In this document: positions 1 through 7,966 of the stretch, piece by piece
How positions within the stretch are numbered: position 1 is the stretch's first letter
Layout of the letters: each line of letters opens with the position of its first letter
NCBI GenBank assembly: GCA_016432725.1
Contig: JACJDG010000003.1
Coordinates: 1,488,001 to 1,552,000 of the forward strand
DNA length: 64,000 bases
From: Streptomyces sp. DHE7-1
GTDB lineage: Bacteria; Actinomycetota; Actinomycetes; Streptomycetales; Streptomycetaceae
Direction of reading: 5' to 3'
Position numbers and translations under genes: made by a program
The notes under the pieces: model-generated
Seen by the model: only the letters and a program-made list of their open reading frames with translations
Databases searched by the model: none
What the model was told of the DNA's origin: nothing

Positions 1-814
1 GCAGCGGACCGCCCTGGGCCTCCTGCCCCTGGTCCGCCGCGGCGACGTGCACCCCGTCGTGACCGAGCGCGGGCTGGACCCCGTCGTGACCGTGCGCACC
101 CTTAGCCACGGCGTCGTCCTGGGGCTCCTCGGCGGGTGCCTGCGCGGCCACCTGGGTGGTGAGGCGGGCCACCGCGGCCTGGGCGGCGCCGGCGACCGGC
201 TCGGGCCCGGCGGCCGGAGCAACCGTTTCCGCAGCCGGGACCTGGGCGTCGACCTGGGCCACGGCGGCGGGCGCGGCGCCCCAGGGGGCCGCGCTCTGCG
301 GGGCCACGCCGGGCAGGGCCTGGACGTCGAGGTACTCGAGCCCGGTCGTGCCGGGGCCGGAATGCCGGACCGGCGCTCCGGCGGGGCCGCGGTCGGCGAG
401 GGAGCGGACCGGGCTGGCGGAGGCGTCGGGGATCGGCGGGCCGAGGTGCAGCGGCCGGCGCTGCTGCTGGGGCGCCGCCGTGGCGTCGTGCGGGGCCGAG
501 AGGATGGGGGAAGGGGGTACGGACGCCGGACCCGAGTCGGGCAGCCGGACGCCGCTGAGGTCGACGGAGCCGCTGTCCCGGCCGGCCGTCTCGTGCGGAC
601 CCGGCTCGTGGAAGGTCTCGACGACCGGTTCCGGCGCGGGCGGCGGAACCTCGTTGCCCCAGGCGCCCTGAGCACCCGGCAGCAGCAGGTCTTCGTCCTC
701 GGCGGGAAGCTCGGAGAGGTAGGTGTACGCGCCGTGCGCGGGGACGCCCGGCTGCTCCACCATGCCTGCGCTCTCCGGCTGTCCCTCGGCCGGGACCTGG
801 CCGGTGTCGGTCAT
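1..814 (-). CDS. N-terminal part of probable BluB-CobT fusion (partial)
   Basis: An uninterrupted frame of 271 codons runs from an ATG at 814 off the left edge of the window, so only the N-terminus is visible. It is low-complexity and rich in Pro, Ala, Gly, Gln and Val, with no catalytic domain in view. A short near-repeat (GHDGVQPALGHDGVHVA) lies close to the window edge. From memory, Streptomyces proteins that begin like this (MTDTGQVP...) are long cobalamin enzymes with BluB-like and CobT domains after a disordered leader. CobT activates dimethylbenzimidazole for the lower ligand of vitamin B12. Position directly downstream of cobL fits that role. The assignment rests on recall and context, not on a domain seen here. 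Confidence 0.5.
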   Translation of the reverse strand, partial: MTDTGQVPAEGQPESAGMVEQPGVPAHGAYTYLSELPAEDEDLLLPGAQGAWGNEVPPPAPEPVVETFHEPGPHETAGRDSGSVDLSGVRLPDSGPASVPPSPILSAPHDATAAPQQQRRPLHLGPPIPDASASPVRSLADRGPAGAPVRHSGPGTTGLEYLDVQALPGVAPQSAAPWGAAPAAVAQVDAQVPAAETVAPAAGPEPVAGAAQAAVARLTTQVAAQAPAEEPQDDAVAKGAHGHDGVQPALGHDGVHVAAADQGQEAQGGPL

Positions 815-1174
815 GCGTACCCCTCGCCCATCGGTTAGTGCTTCTCTACGACCAGCTCACCCGGAACGGCGCACCGACCGCCCCGTAGTCAAGAACGAGC
901 GTGCGTGCCCAGCGGCACGAACGACCGCCCGGAAAAGGCGACAAAGCCATTCAGTGGCATTGTCCCGGCCGTTCCGCCGTCGCGACAGCATGATCCGCGA
1001 CAGCCCGCTGTGGACTGCGCCACGTTGCGCGTCCTCGGGTTCTGCCGTACCACACCCACCCCAAAACGGGCGCGCTTTCCGGACATTGATGAACGAAGCT
1101 CCGGGCCACCGGTACGGCACAACGATCGGCCAGCCTACCGCGCGCGGTACGACAACAGGATCACGGGGCGCGAT

Positions 1175-1202
1175 CGGCCGGGCCCGTCCCGTCGTCCGGC
1201 CG
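1175..1202 (-). terminator. Hairpin downstream of cobL
   Basis: CGGCCGG (1175-1181) and CCGGCCG (1196-1202) form a perfect 7-bp stem with a 14-nt loop just after the cobL stop. It may end cobL transcripts. The rest of the 395-bp gap (815-1209) shows no convincing gene. I also saw no cobalamin riboswitch B12 box there. Confidence 0.45.
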
Positions 1203-1209
1203 CCGCCCG

Positions 1210-2433
1210 TCAGCGAGGCGCTTCGCGCCGCTGGATCTCCCCCGTGAGCAGGAACGCGACGTTCCGCTCGGTCTCCGTCCAGGCCCTGGTGTCCAGTTCG
1301 ACGGACTGCAGCAGGGCGCACTCGACCCGGTACCCGTGCTCGGTCAGGCCGCGGCCGACGAGTTCGGCCTCGTCGCGGGTGGCGGCGTGGGTGACGATGC
1401 GCTGCGGCCGGCGGTCGGCGACCGCGGAGACCACGGCCGCTCCCCCGCCGCCCACGCGGACGACGTCGGGTTCGGGCAGGTTCTCGAGGACGTGCGGGGC
1501 GGCGCCGTGGACCACTTGGAGCTGGACGCCGAAGCGGCGCGCGGACGCCTCGGTCCGGGCGCAGGCGTCGGGCAGCCGGTCGACGGCGATGACGGCGGCC
1601 CCGGCGCGCGCGGCCTCGGTGGCCAACGCGCCGCTGCCGCAGCCGATGTCCCAGACGAGGTCGCCGACGCGGGGGCCGAGGCGGGCGAGTTGGGCGGCCC
1701 GCAGCAGCTGGGTCTCGCCCTCGCCGAGGTCGCCGGGCGCGCCGTACTCCTCGTCCGGGCGCACCCAGCCGCGCGGCCCGGCGCCCGGGTCGCGGCCGGC
1801 GATCCAGCCGCCGTCCTCGGCCGTCGTCGCCCGGCCGCCGACGACGATGACGACGTTGGGGTCGCGCCAGGTGTGGTCGGCGGCCTTGTCGGACGTGACG
1901 ACGGTGACCTGTTCGCGTGCGGTGCCGAGTTCCTCGCAGATGACGAAGGTCCGGTGCACTCCCTCCATCAGGAGGCCGAGTTCGGCGGGGCCGGCGCCCG
2001 GTGAGGTGAGGACGGCGACCTTGGTGTGCGCCCGGCACACGTTGACGGCACGGCGCAGGGTGCGGGGATGGGCGACGACCACCTGGGCGTCGTCCCAGGG
2101 CATGCCGGCGCGGGCGAAGGCGGCGGCCACGGAGGAGACGGCGGGGACGACCTCGACCTCCAGCCCGAACTCCGGTGCGCGCAGGGTCCGTACGACGCCG
2201 AAGAAACCGGGGTCGCCGTCGGCCAGCACGACCGCGGTGCCACGGTGCGCGGCGACGCGGCGGGCGGCGAGGGCGACGCTGCCGAGGCGGACGCGTTCGG
2301 CGGCGGGCGGGATCTCGGGGAGCTCCAGGTGGTGGGCCGCGCCCGCCACGAGCGTGGCGGCACCGAGGGCGGCGCGTGCCGCTTCGGTCGGCGGCGAGCC
2401 GTCCCAGCCGATCACCGTGACCCGGTCGGCCAT
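1210..2433 (-). CDS. cobL: Precorrin-6Y C5,15-methyltransferase (decarboxylating)
   Basis: This 407-residue cytosolic protein fuses a CbiE-type and a CbiT-type methyltransferase. It methylates C5 and C15 of precorrin-6Y and decarboxylates the acetate side chain in B12 ring synthesis. The N-terminal half shows tetrapyrrole-methylase features, including GDPGFFG at residues 73-79. The C-terminal half carries a Rossmann SAM-binding motif, DIGCGSGAL at about 252-260. The ATG at 2433 begins a typical CbiE start (MADRVTVIGWDG). Length matches other fused CobL proteins. The probable CobT gene lies about 400 bp downstream on the same strand, so the two may serve one pathway. No frame break is seen. 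Confidence 0.93.
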   Translation of the reverse strand: MADRVTVIGWDGSPPTEAARAALGAATLVAGAAHHLELPEIPPAAERVRLGSVALAARRVAAHRGTAVVLADGDPGFFGVVRTLRAPEFGLEVEVVPAVSSVAAAFARAGMPWDDAQVVVAHPRTLRRAVNVCRAHTKVAVLTSPGAGPAELGLLMEGVHRTFVICEELGTAREQVTVVTSDKAADHTWRDPNVVIVVGGRATTAEDGGWIAGRDPGAGPRGWVRPDEEYGAPGDLGEGETQLLRAAQLARLGPRVGDLVWDIGCGSGALATEAARAGAAVIAVDRLPDACARTEASARRFGVQLQVVHGAAPHVLENLPEPDVVRVGGGGAAVVSAVADRRPQRIVTHAATRDEAELVGRGLTEHGYRVECALLQSVELDTRAWTETERNVAFLLTGEIQRREAPR

Positions 2434-2562
2434 CGTCGTCAGTCTCCGTTTTCGCGGGTCGTCTGGGGTACGGGGCCCCGAGTGGGCTCCGTGAGCGTAC
2501 CTGGCGAAGCCGGCGGACGCGCGGTGGGGGCGGTGCGGATCGTGCGCCCGGCCCCGGTGGGG

Positions 2563-3201
2563 TCAGTTCCAGTCGGCGTAGGAGCTGAAACCGCCGGTGT
2601 CGGCGAACTGCTCGTCGCCGCCTTCGAGGTCCTCCGGCAGCAGACTCCAGACGATGAAGTCGGTACGGCTGTCGGCCCAGGTGCCGTCCGCGGTGCGGAC
2701 GTGGGCTATGCAGGCGTTGCGCAGCACGCCCTCGCTGATGCAGCCGATCTTCTGGGCGACCTGCTGGGAGGCGGTGTTGTCGGCGGCGGTGCGCAGCTCG
2801 ATGCGCTCGAACTTCTGGTCGCCGAAGAGCCAGTGGGCGGTGGCGAGCGCGGCCTCGGAGGCGTACCCCTCGCCGCGAGCCCAGGGCGCGATGATGTACG
2901 ACAGCTCGGTGGCGCGGACGTGCCAGTCGGTCCTGGTCAGCTGGACGATGCCGACCAGGCGCTGGGTGAGGAACTCGGTGACGGCGAGGTCCAGGCCCCG
3001 GCCCGCGGCGCGTTCGGCGGGCGCGTACGCGGTGATCCAGTGCCGGGCGCCGTTCTCGGTGAACGGCTGCGGTACGTCGGTCCAGGCGGCGACCTGCTCG
3101 TCGTTCATCATCTCGGCCATCGCGGGCACGTCGTCCTCGTCGAGGGGCCGCAGCACCAACCGCTCCGTGCTGATGGAGATGTTGGGGAAGGTGCTACTCA
3201 T
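2563..3201 (-). CDS. GNAT family N-acetyltransferase (RimJ/RimL type)
   Basis: A 212-residue cytosolic acetyltransferase. The opening STERLVLRPL is the classic first strand of RimJ/RimL-like GNATs. The acetyl-CoA loop appears as ARGEGYASEA around residues 109-118, followed by the NTASQQVAQKIG helix that usually recognises an N-terminal Ala or Ser. The family acetylates ribosomal protein N-termini, small amines or antibiotics, and the substrate here cannot be told. It lies downstream of metQ on the same strand but behind a strong hairpin, so it is probably a separate transcription unit. The ATG at 3201 keeps the complete first strand. Confidence 0.85.
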   Translation of the reverse strand: MSSTFPNISISTERLVLRPLDEDDVPAMAEMMNDEQVAAWTDVPQPFTENGARHWITAYAPAERAAGRGLDLAVTEFLTQRLVGIVQLTRTDWHVRATELSYIIAPWARGEGYASEAALATAHWLFGDQKFERIELRTAADNTASQQVAQKIGCISEGVLRNACIAHVRTADGTWADSRTDFIVWSLLPEDLEGGDEQFADTGGFSSYADWN

Positions 3202-3292
3202 GCGCCGCTCCGTAACCTTCGGAAAAACCTGCAGGGGCTGCTGAACTGCCCAGCATGCAGCATGAAAGCACCGAATCGCACAACGGGGCCCT

Positions 3293-3318
3293 CCCCCACG
3301 GCCCGAAAGGCGTGGGGG
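3293..3318 (-). terminator. Terminator hairpin after metNIQ
   Basis: CCCCCACG (3293-3300) pairs perfectly with CGTGGGGG (3311-3318) around a 10-nt loop. It sits about 50 bp after the metQ stop and before the acetyltransferase gene, so it probably ends the methionine transporter transcript. There is no T-run, as is usual in Streptomyces. Confidence 0.65.
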
Positions 3319-3364
3319 TACCCCACCAGGTGAGGAAGCGGACCCCGTGCGTGGCGATATGGGC

Positions 3365-4198
3365 TCAGAAGGACGGGATGACCGAGCCCTGGTACTTGTC
3401 CTCGATGAACTTCTTCACCTCGGGCGAGGTCAGCAGCTTGGCGAGCTTCTTGACCCTGGGGTCCTTCTCGTTGCCCTCCTCGACCGCCAGGAAGTTGCCG
3501 TACGGGCTGTTCTTCGCGGACTCCAGGACCAGCGCCTCCTTGGCGGGCTTGATGCCGGAGGAGATGGCGTAGTTGCCGTTGATCACCGCGGCGTCCACGT
3601 CGTCCAGGGAGCGTGCGGTCTGGGCCGCCTCGACCTCCTTGAACTGGAGCTTCTTCGGGTTCTTGGTGATGTCCCGCGGGGTGGCCTCGGTGCCGACGCC
3701 GTCCTTGAGGGTGATGAGCCCGTTGGCGGCGAGCAGCTTCAGGGCGCGGGCCTCGTTGACGGCGTCGTTCGGGACGGCGACGGTCGCACCGCTCTTCAGG
3801 GCGTCGGCCTTCTCGACCTTGTGGGAGTAGAGGCCGAGCGGCTCCAGGTGCACCGTGACGACGGGGGCGATGTGGGTGCCGCGCTTCTTGTTGAAGTCGT
3901 CGAGGTACGGCTGGTTCTGGAAGTAGTTGGCGTCCACCGAGCCGTCCTCGGTCGCCGTGTTCGGCGTGATGTAGTCGGTGAACTCCTTGACCTCCAGGTC
4001 GAGTCCCGCCTTCTTCGCCAGGTTCTGCTTGACGAAGTTCAGGATCTCGGCGTGCGGGGTCGGGCTCGCGGCGACGACCAGCGGGCCGCTGTAGTCGGAG
4101 GAGCCGGCGGAGTCCTTGCCGGAGCCGCAGGCGCTGAGCCCGAGGGTGAGGGCTCCGGCGGCGAGGACGGCGGTGGTGAGCTTGGCGGTGTTACGCAC
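3365..4198 (-). CDS. metQ: Methionine ABC transporter substrate-binding lipoprotein MetQ
   Basis: A 277-residue NlpA/MetQ-family lipoprotein. It starts with a signal peptide ending in the lipobox LSAC (Cys at about residue 24), so it is lipid-anchored outside the membrane. The mature part has the MetQ layout: VAASPTPHAEIL, then DYITPN, DANYFQNQPYLD and a C-terminal SPEVKKFIEDKYQGSVIPSF end. The family binds L- or D-methionine and hands it to the MetI permease. The GTG at 4198 has an AGGAAAGG ribosome site upstream. It is the last gene of metN-metI-metQ, 71 bp after metI. Confidence 0.95.
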   Translation of the reverse strand: MRNTAKLTTAVLAAGALTLGLSACGSGKDSAGSSDYSGPLVVAASPTPHAEILNFVKQNLAKKAGLDLEVKEFTDYITPNTATEDGSVDANYFQNQPYLDDFNKKRGTHIAPVVTVHLEPLGLYSHKVEKADALKSGATVAVPNDAVNEARALKLLAANGLITLKDGVGTEATPRDITKNPKKLQFKEVEAAQTARSLDDVDAAVINGNYAISSGIKPAKEALVLESAKNSPYGNFLAVEEGNEKDPRVKKLAKLLTSPEVKKFIEDKYQGSVIPSF

Positions 4199-4269
4199 GA
4201 AAAGTGCCTTTCCTTAAGGGTGGTGCGGCCCCGTGATGGGTGCACGGGGAGTTCGGGGGGCGGTGGCGC

Positions 4270-5007
4270 TCAGGCGACCTCGGTGACGTCGGCGGCCGCG
4301 GGCTCCTTCGCCTTGAGCAGGCGGAGCCTCGGCGCGGGGCCGGAACGGGTGCCTCGGTGGTGCAGGGCGCGGGCCGCGAAGTCGCCGGCGAACTGGATGA
4401 GGGAGATGACCACGGCGAGGATCGCCACGATCACCCACATCAGGCCGGTCTCGAAGCGCTGGTAGCCGTAGCGGACGGCGAGGTCGCCGAGGCCGCCGGC
4501 GCCGACGGTGCCCGCCATGGCGGAGTAGCCGATGAGGGCGACGAGGGTGGTGGTCGCGGAGGCGATCAGCGAGGGCAAAGCCTCCGGCACCAGGACCTTG
4601 CGGACGATGGTGAGGGTGTTGCCGCCCATGGACTGCACGGCTTCGACGAGCCCGCCGTCCACTTCGCGGACGGCCGTCTCGACGAGGCGCGCGAAGAACG
4701 GGATGGCACCGATGGCCAGCGGCACGATGGCCGCGTCACGGCCGATGCTGGTGCCGGTGACCCACCGGGTGAAGCTGGTCAGGGCGACCATGAGGATGAT
4801 GAACGGCATGGAGCGGGTGATGTTCACGACCTGCCCGAGGACCTTGTTCACCACGACGTTCTGCAGCAGCCCGCCGCGCTCGCTGAGCACGAGCAGGATG
4901 CCCAGCGGCAGACCGCCGGCGATGGCTATGAGCGTGGACCAGCCCACCATGTAGGCGGTGTTCCAGCACTCCGGTTCCAGCAGCGACCACATCTCGGACC
5001 AGGTCAC
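4270..5007 (-). CDS. metI: Methionine ABC transporter permease MetI
   Basis: A 245-residue inner-membrane permease of the MetI family with about five hydrophobic segments. The typical coupling region is present (MGGNTLTIVRKVLVPEALPS, about residues 129-148), the loop that docks to the ATPase. It forms the membrane channel of the methionine importer with MetN and MetQ. The GTG start at 5007 overlaps the metN stop codon (GTGA), indicating translational coupling. The C-terminal tail beyond the last segment is basic and somewhat longer than in enterobacterial MetI. Confidence 0.95.
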   Translation of the reverse strand: MTWSEMWSLLEPECWNTAYMVGWSTLIAIAGGLPLGILLVLSERGGLLQNVVVNKVLGQVVNITRSMPFIILMVALTSFTRWVTGTSIGRDAAIVPLAIGAIPFFARLVETAVREVDGGLVEAVQSMGGNTLTIVRKVLVPEALPSLIASATTTLVALIGYSAMAGTVGAGGLGDLAVRYGYQRFETGLMWVIVAILAVVISLIQFAGDFAARALHHRGTRSGPAPRLRLLKAKEPAAADVTEVA

Positions 5008-6047
5008 TTCGCACCCTCCTTCACCAGCACGGGCTCCTGGCCCTCGTGGTCGACGACGTCGATCTGCAGGCCCTGCTCGCGCAGGAATCCGACCGGCACC
5101 ACGTTGTCCTCGTAGCGGCCGGGCAGTTCGATGCGCATACGGCCGATCTGGAGTCCGCCGACGGTGTCGATGGCGGCACCGAGGATCGAGATGTCGATGT
5201 TGTAGGTGCGCGAGAGCTGGGAGATGACCGGCTGGGTGGCGGCCTCGCCGTGGAAGGTGACGTCCAGGACGGTCCGGTCGGCGCCGGAGGCCTCGCCCCC
5301 GACCGGGAAGAGGGCGGAGGCCAGTTCGGACCCGGGGGTGGCCAGCAGCTCGCTGACCGTGCCGGACTCCACGATCCGGCCCTTGTCCATGAGGGCGGCG
5401 GAGTCGCAGATCGACTTCACGACGTCCATCTCGTGGGTGATGAGCAGGACGGTCAGGCCGAGCTGCCGGTTCAGGTCGCGCAGGAGCTGGAGGATCGAGC
5501 GGGTGGTCTCCGGGTCGAGGGCGCTGGTCGCCTCGTCGGAGAGCAGCACCTTGGGGTCCCCGGCCAGGGCGCGGGCGATGCCGACGCGCTGCTTCTGGCC
5601 GCCGGAGAGCTGGGCGGGGTGGGCCTTCGCCTTGTCGGCGAGGCCGACCAGGTCGAGCAGTTCCAGGGCCTTGCGGGAGCGCTCCTTGCCGGACTTGCCG
5701 AGGATCTCCAGCGGCAGTTCGACGTTGTCCTGCACGGTCCGGGTGGAGAGCAGGTTGAAGTGCTGGAAGACCATGCCGATCCGGCTGCGCGCCCGGCGCA
5801 GTTCCCGGCCGGCCCGCGGGCCGTGGCCGGCGAGGGCGGTGAGGTCCTGTCCGGCGACGGTCACGGTGCCGGCGGTGGGGCGCTCCAGCAGGTTGACGCA
5901 GCGGATGAGCGAGGACTTTCCGGCGCCGGACTGGCCGATGACGCCGTAGACCTCGCCCTCGCGGACGTGGAGATCGACGCCGTCGAGGGCGGTGACCTCG
6001 CGGCCGCGGGAGCGGTAGACCTTGGTCAGGCCCGATGTGGTGATCAC
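5004..6047 (-). CDS. metN: Methionine ABC transporter ATP-binding protein MetN
   Basis: The ATPase of the methionine importer. It shows Walker A GQSGAGKSS, the signature LSGGQKQRVGIARAL, a Walker B ending DEAT and the H-loop ITHEMD, followed by a C-terminal NIL domain (about the last 80 residues) that in E. coli MetN senses methionine and inhibits transport. I prefer the GTG at 6047 (protein begins MITTSGLTKVY), because homologs start there and GACGGAA precedes it. An in-frame ATG at 6107 would add 20 unconserved residues. The gene overlaps metI by 4 nt. Its 5' leader of about 330 nt carries a Cys/Met-rich leader peptide. Confidence 0.93.
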   Translation of the reverse strand: MITTSGLTKVYRSRGREVTALDGVDLHVREGEVYGVIGQSGAGKSSLIRCVNLLERPTAGTVTVAGQDLTALAGHGPRAGRELRRARSRIGMVFQHFNLLSTRTVQDNVELPLEILGKSGKERSRKALELLDLVGLADKAKAHPAQLSGGQKQRVGIARALAGDPKVLLSDEATSALDPETTRSILQLLRDLNRQLGLTVLLITHEMDVVKSICDSAALMDKGRIVESGTVSELLATPGSELASALFPVGGEASGADRTVLDVTFHGEAATQPVISQLSRTYNIDISILGAAIDTVGGLQIGRMRIELPGRYEDNVVPVGFLREQGLQIDVVDHEGQEPVLVKEGAK

Positions 6048-6183
6048 AGGGATTCCGTCACTGTCGAGTGCGCGGGCGTGGGTGTGCCCGGGCACGGGTG
6101 CATTCATTGCATTCGGTCAGGGACGCGGCACGGTTCTCGCTGTGGCGATGGAACCGGGGAGAACATCGTGTGCGCGGCGGGCT

Positions 6184-6248
6184 CCCCATGCCGTTCGGGG
6201 CAGTGGGGATGGCGTCAGTCCGCGGTGCCGCGACGGCGGCGGGGACTG
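6184..6248 (-). promoter_or_regulatory. Two leader hairpins between the leader peptide and metN
   Basis: Reading toward metN, the first stem is formed by CAGTCC and GGACTG (6243-6248 with 6216-6221). The second pairs CCCCATGCC with GGCA(G)TGGGG (6184-6192 with 6199-6208, one bulged base). They lie between the leader-peptide stop (6297) and metN. Such stems are suited to an attenuation or ribosome-site masking switch, but no alternative antiterminator fold was computed. Confidence 0.45.
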
Positions 6249-6296
6249 GCCACGGCTCTCGCTTCGGGGCGCGAGGCTCAGGTGGTGCGGGGCCCT

Positions 6297-6383
6297 CTAG
6301 AAGGCGCACATTCGACACATACAGCGAGCACCGGGCGGCATGGTCGCCTCGGTCGCGGGGATGCGGCTGCTCGTCGTGGTCAT
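6297..6383 (-). CDS. Leader peptide rich in Cys and Met, upstream of metNIQ
   Basis: A 28-codon frame (ATG at 6383, TAG at 6297-6299) encodes a peptide beginning MTTTSSRIPATE and ending ARCMCRMCAF. Three Cys and two Met codons fall within the last eight codons, in the long leader of a methionine transporter operon. Clusters of regulatory amino-acid codons just before a stop are the hallmark of ribosome-mediated attenuation. Cys-rich short frames ahead of sulphur genes are known in mycobacteria and other actinobacteria. No clear ribosome site precedes the ATG, so a leaderless transcript is possible. I infer that stalling at Cys or Met codons controls metNIQ. The peptide itself probably has no other function. 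Confidence 0.7.
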   Translation of the reverse strand: MTTTSSRIPATEATMPPGARCMCRMCAF

Positions 6384-6425
6384 GCGATCAGTAAACCAGA
6401 GGGACGGTGCTGACCGGCGACCGTC

Positions 6426-6440
6426 GTCCGCATAGTGGAC
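6426..6440. promoter_or_regulatory. Inverted repeat, possible operator of the metNIQ leader
   Basis: GTCCGCATAGTGGAC is a near-perfect inverted repeat (arms GTCC/GGAC, extended with one mismatch) about 43 bp upstream of the leader-peptide ATG. On the minus strand it contains TATGCG, which could act as a -10 element, so a regulator bound here would cover the promoter. The binding protein is unknown. Confidence 0.35.
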
Positions 6441-6465
6441 AGCGATGGACAGTGAGGGGACGCGC

Positions 6466-7116
6466 TCAGCCGCGGACGGAGATCTCCACTCCCTCGTCGG
6501 TGACCAGTGCGGACAAGGCCGAGAGGTCCCCGACCACCAGGTCGGCCCGGAGTTCGGCGGCCCGGTGGGTTGTGGTCAACGCCACGGTGGTCATGCCGGC
6601 GGCGCGGCCCGCCTGGAGTCCGGCGGGCGCGTCCTCGAAGACCACGCAGTGGGCCGGGTCCACGCCGAGCTGCCGGGCCGCCAGCAGGTAGGGCTCGGGG
6701 TCGGGCTTGCCGCGGGTGATGTCGTCGGCGGCGACGAACGTCTTCGGCAGGATGCCGACCGCGCTCAGCCGCGCCTCCGCGAGCCGCCGGGTGGCGGAGG
6801 TCACGACGGCCCAGCGGTCGGCGGGCAGCGAGTCGAGGAAGTCCCGCGTCCCGGGCAGCAGCCGCACCCCTCCGCCCGGCACGTCCTCCACCTCCAGCTG
6901 CTCGACCCGCGCGACCGCCTCCGGGACGAGGCGGGCGGGCAGCAGGTCGGCGACTATCTCCGCCGCGGGCCGCCCGTGCAGCTCCACGCGCCCGAACTCC
7001 TCGGCCGTGATCCCGTACTCCCGCGCCCAGCGCGTCCAGCAGCGCTCGACGGATTCGAGGGAGGAGACGAGGGTGCCGTCGTTGTCGAACAGGAGGGCTT
7101 GTGCGTGGATCGTCAT
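6466..7116 (-). CDS. HAD superfamily hydrolase (phosphatase)
   Basis: A 216-residue haloacid-dehalogenase-like hydrolase with a helical cap (subclass IA). Motif I is LLFDNDGTLV with nucleophile Asp11 and acid/base Asp13. Motif II is VVTSATR. Motifs III-IV are KPDPEPYLL followed by VVFEDAPAG. The family dephosphorylates sugar phosphates and related metabolites, and this sequence resembles the sugar-phosphatase/beta-phosphoglucomutase branch. The substrate is not predictable. I chose the ATG at 7116 because it begins directly before motif I, although an open frame extends further upstream. It is divergent from the membrane-protein gene at 7186. Confidence 0.85.
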   Translation of the reverse strand: MTIHAQALLFDNDGTLVSSLESVERCWTRWAREYGITAEEFGRVELHGRPAAEIVADLLPARLVPEAVARVEQLEVEDVPGGGVRLLPGTRDFLDSLPADRWAVVTSATRRLAEARLSAVGILPKTFVAADDITRGKPDPEPYLLAARQLGVDPAHCVVFEDAPAGLQAGRAAGMTTVALTTTHRAAELRADLVVGDLSALSALVTDEGVEISVRG

Positions 7117-7185
7117 GGTCCAGACCCTACGGCGTACGACGGGGTCGGCGGCGGCGGGCCGTTTCCGCCGTAATAGGGTCACCGC

Positions 7186-7545
7186 ATGCTCAATGCCCTG
7201 ACGCTGGTGACCGGGCTCACCGCGCTGTTGCTGGCCGCCTGGTGCGGCTGGGCCGCCTACCGGGACCAGCCGACCAAGGACTGGCACTTCATCGGCATGG
7301 CCGTGGTGTCCCTGCTGGCCGTGGTCCAGCTGGTCGTCGGGGTCGTGCTGCTGGCGCGGGGCGAGAAGCCGGAGCAGGGCACGGCGATCTTCGTGGCGTA
7401 TCTGCTGGGCGCGTTCGCCTGCGTGCCGGCGGCGGGCTTCATGTCGCTGGCCGAGCGGACCCGCTGGGGCTCCGTGACGGTGGCCGCCGGCGGTGTGGTC
7501 CTCGCCGTGCTGGAGGTGCGGCTGTATGACATCTGGGGAGCCTGA
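7186..7545 (+). CDS. Small integral membrane protein (four segments)
   Basis: A 119-residue protein with four predicted hydrophobic helices and short polar turns (RDQPTKDW, RGEKPEQG, AERTRW). I do not recognise a characterised family; proteins like it are annotated as conserved membrane proteins in Streptomyces. One base separates its stop from the next start codon, so the two genes are almost certainly co-translated. The ATG at 7186 opens directly into the first helix. Confidence 0.75.
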   Translation: MLNALTLVTGLTALLLAAWCGWAAYRDQPTKDWHFIGMAVVSLLAVVQLVVGVVLLARGEKPEQGTAIFVAYLLGAFACVPAAGFMSLAERTRWGSVTVAAGGVVLAVLEVRLYDIWGA

Positions 7546-7546
7546 G

Positions 7547-7966
7547 ATGACGGCGGTTCAGGAGAAGCGGGACCGGCTGATCAGCGGTCCGGGCATGCTG
7601 CTGGTCTGGTTCTACGGCGTGATGGTCGTCGGGGCGGTGTCGCGCTCGGTGTACCAGATCGCCACGGACTTCGACCGGGCGCCGCTGGCCTACTCGCTGT
7701 CGGCGGTGGCCGGCCTGGTGTACGGGTTCATCACGTACTCGCTGGTGCGGGGCGGGGAGAGGGCCCGCAGGGCGGCACTGGTGTGCTGTGCCGCCGAGCT
7801 CGCGGGCGTGCTGATCGTGGGTACGTGGACCCTGGTCGACCCCTCCGCCTTCCCGGACGCGACCGTGTGGTCCGACTACGGCATGGGGTACGTCTTCATC
7901 CCGGTGCTGCTGCCGCTGTCGGCGATGTACTGGCTGCGCAGGTCGCGCGAGCGCGTCACGCGGTAG
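7547..7966 (+). CDS. Small integral membrane protein, partner of the 7186 gene
   Basis: A 139-residue membrane protein with a short basic N-terminus (QEKRDRL) and about four hydrophobic helices, ending in a basic tail (RRSRERVTR) that probably faces the cytoplasm. The start is ATG at 7547 with GGGGAG upstream inside the end of the previous gene. No function is recognisable. Pairing with the preceding membrane protein suggests the two form one complex. Its 3' end overlaps the convergent acetyltransferase gene by 11 bp. Confidence 0.75.
   Translation: MTAVQEKRDRLISGPGMLLVWFYGVMVVGAVSRSVYQIATDFDRAPLAYSLSAVAGLVYGFITYSLVRGGERARRAALVCCAAELAGVLIVGTWTLVDPSAFPDATVWSDYGMGYVFIPVLLPLSAMYWLRRSRERVTR

Noticed and set aside
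815..1209. Cobalamin riboswitch in the cobL-cobT gap
   Set aside because: No B12-box-like sequence was found on either strand. Only a terminator-like hairpin is present.
905..2494. Long plus-strand frame opposite cobL
   Set aside because: It is the shadow of a high-GC coding strand: no domain, Arg/Ser/Thr-rich, while the opposite strand encodes a clear CobL.
6108..6300. SAM riboswitch upstream of metN
   Set aside because: I could not find the conserved core of SAM-I/IV type riboswitches by eye. A covariance-model search would decide.
6058..6318. An 86-codon frame between the leader peptide and metN
   Set aside because: It overlaps metN out of frame, lacks a ribosome site and shows no domain. 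The leader hairpins explain the region better.
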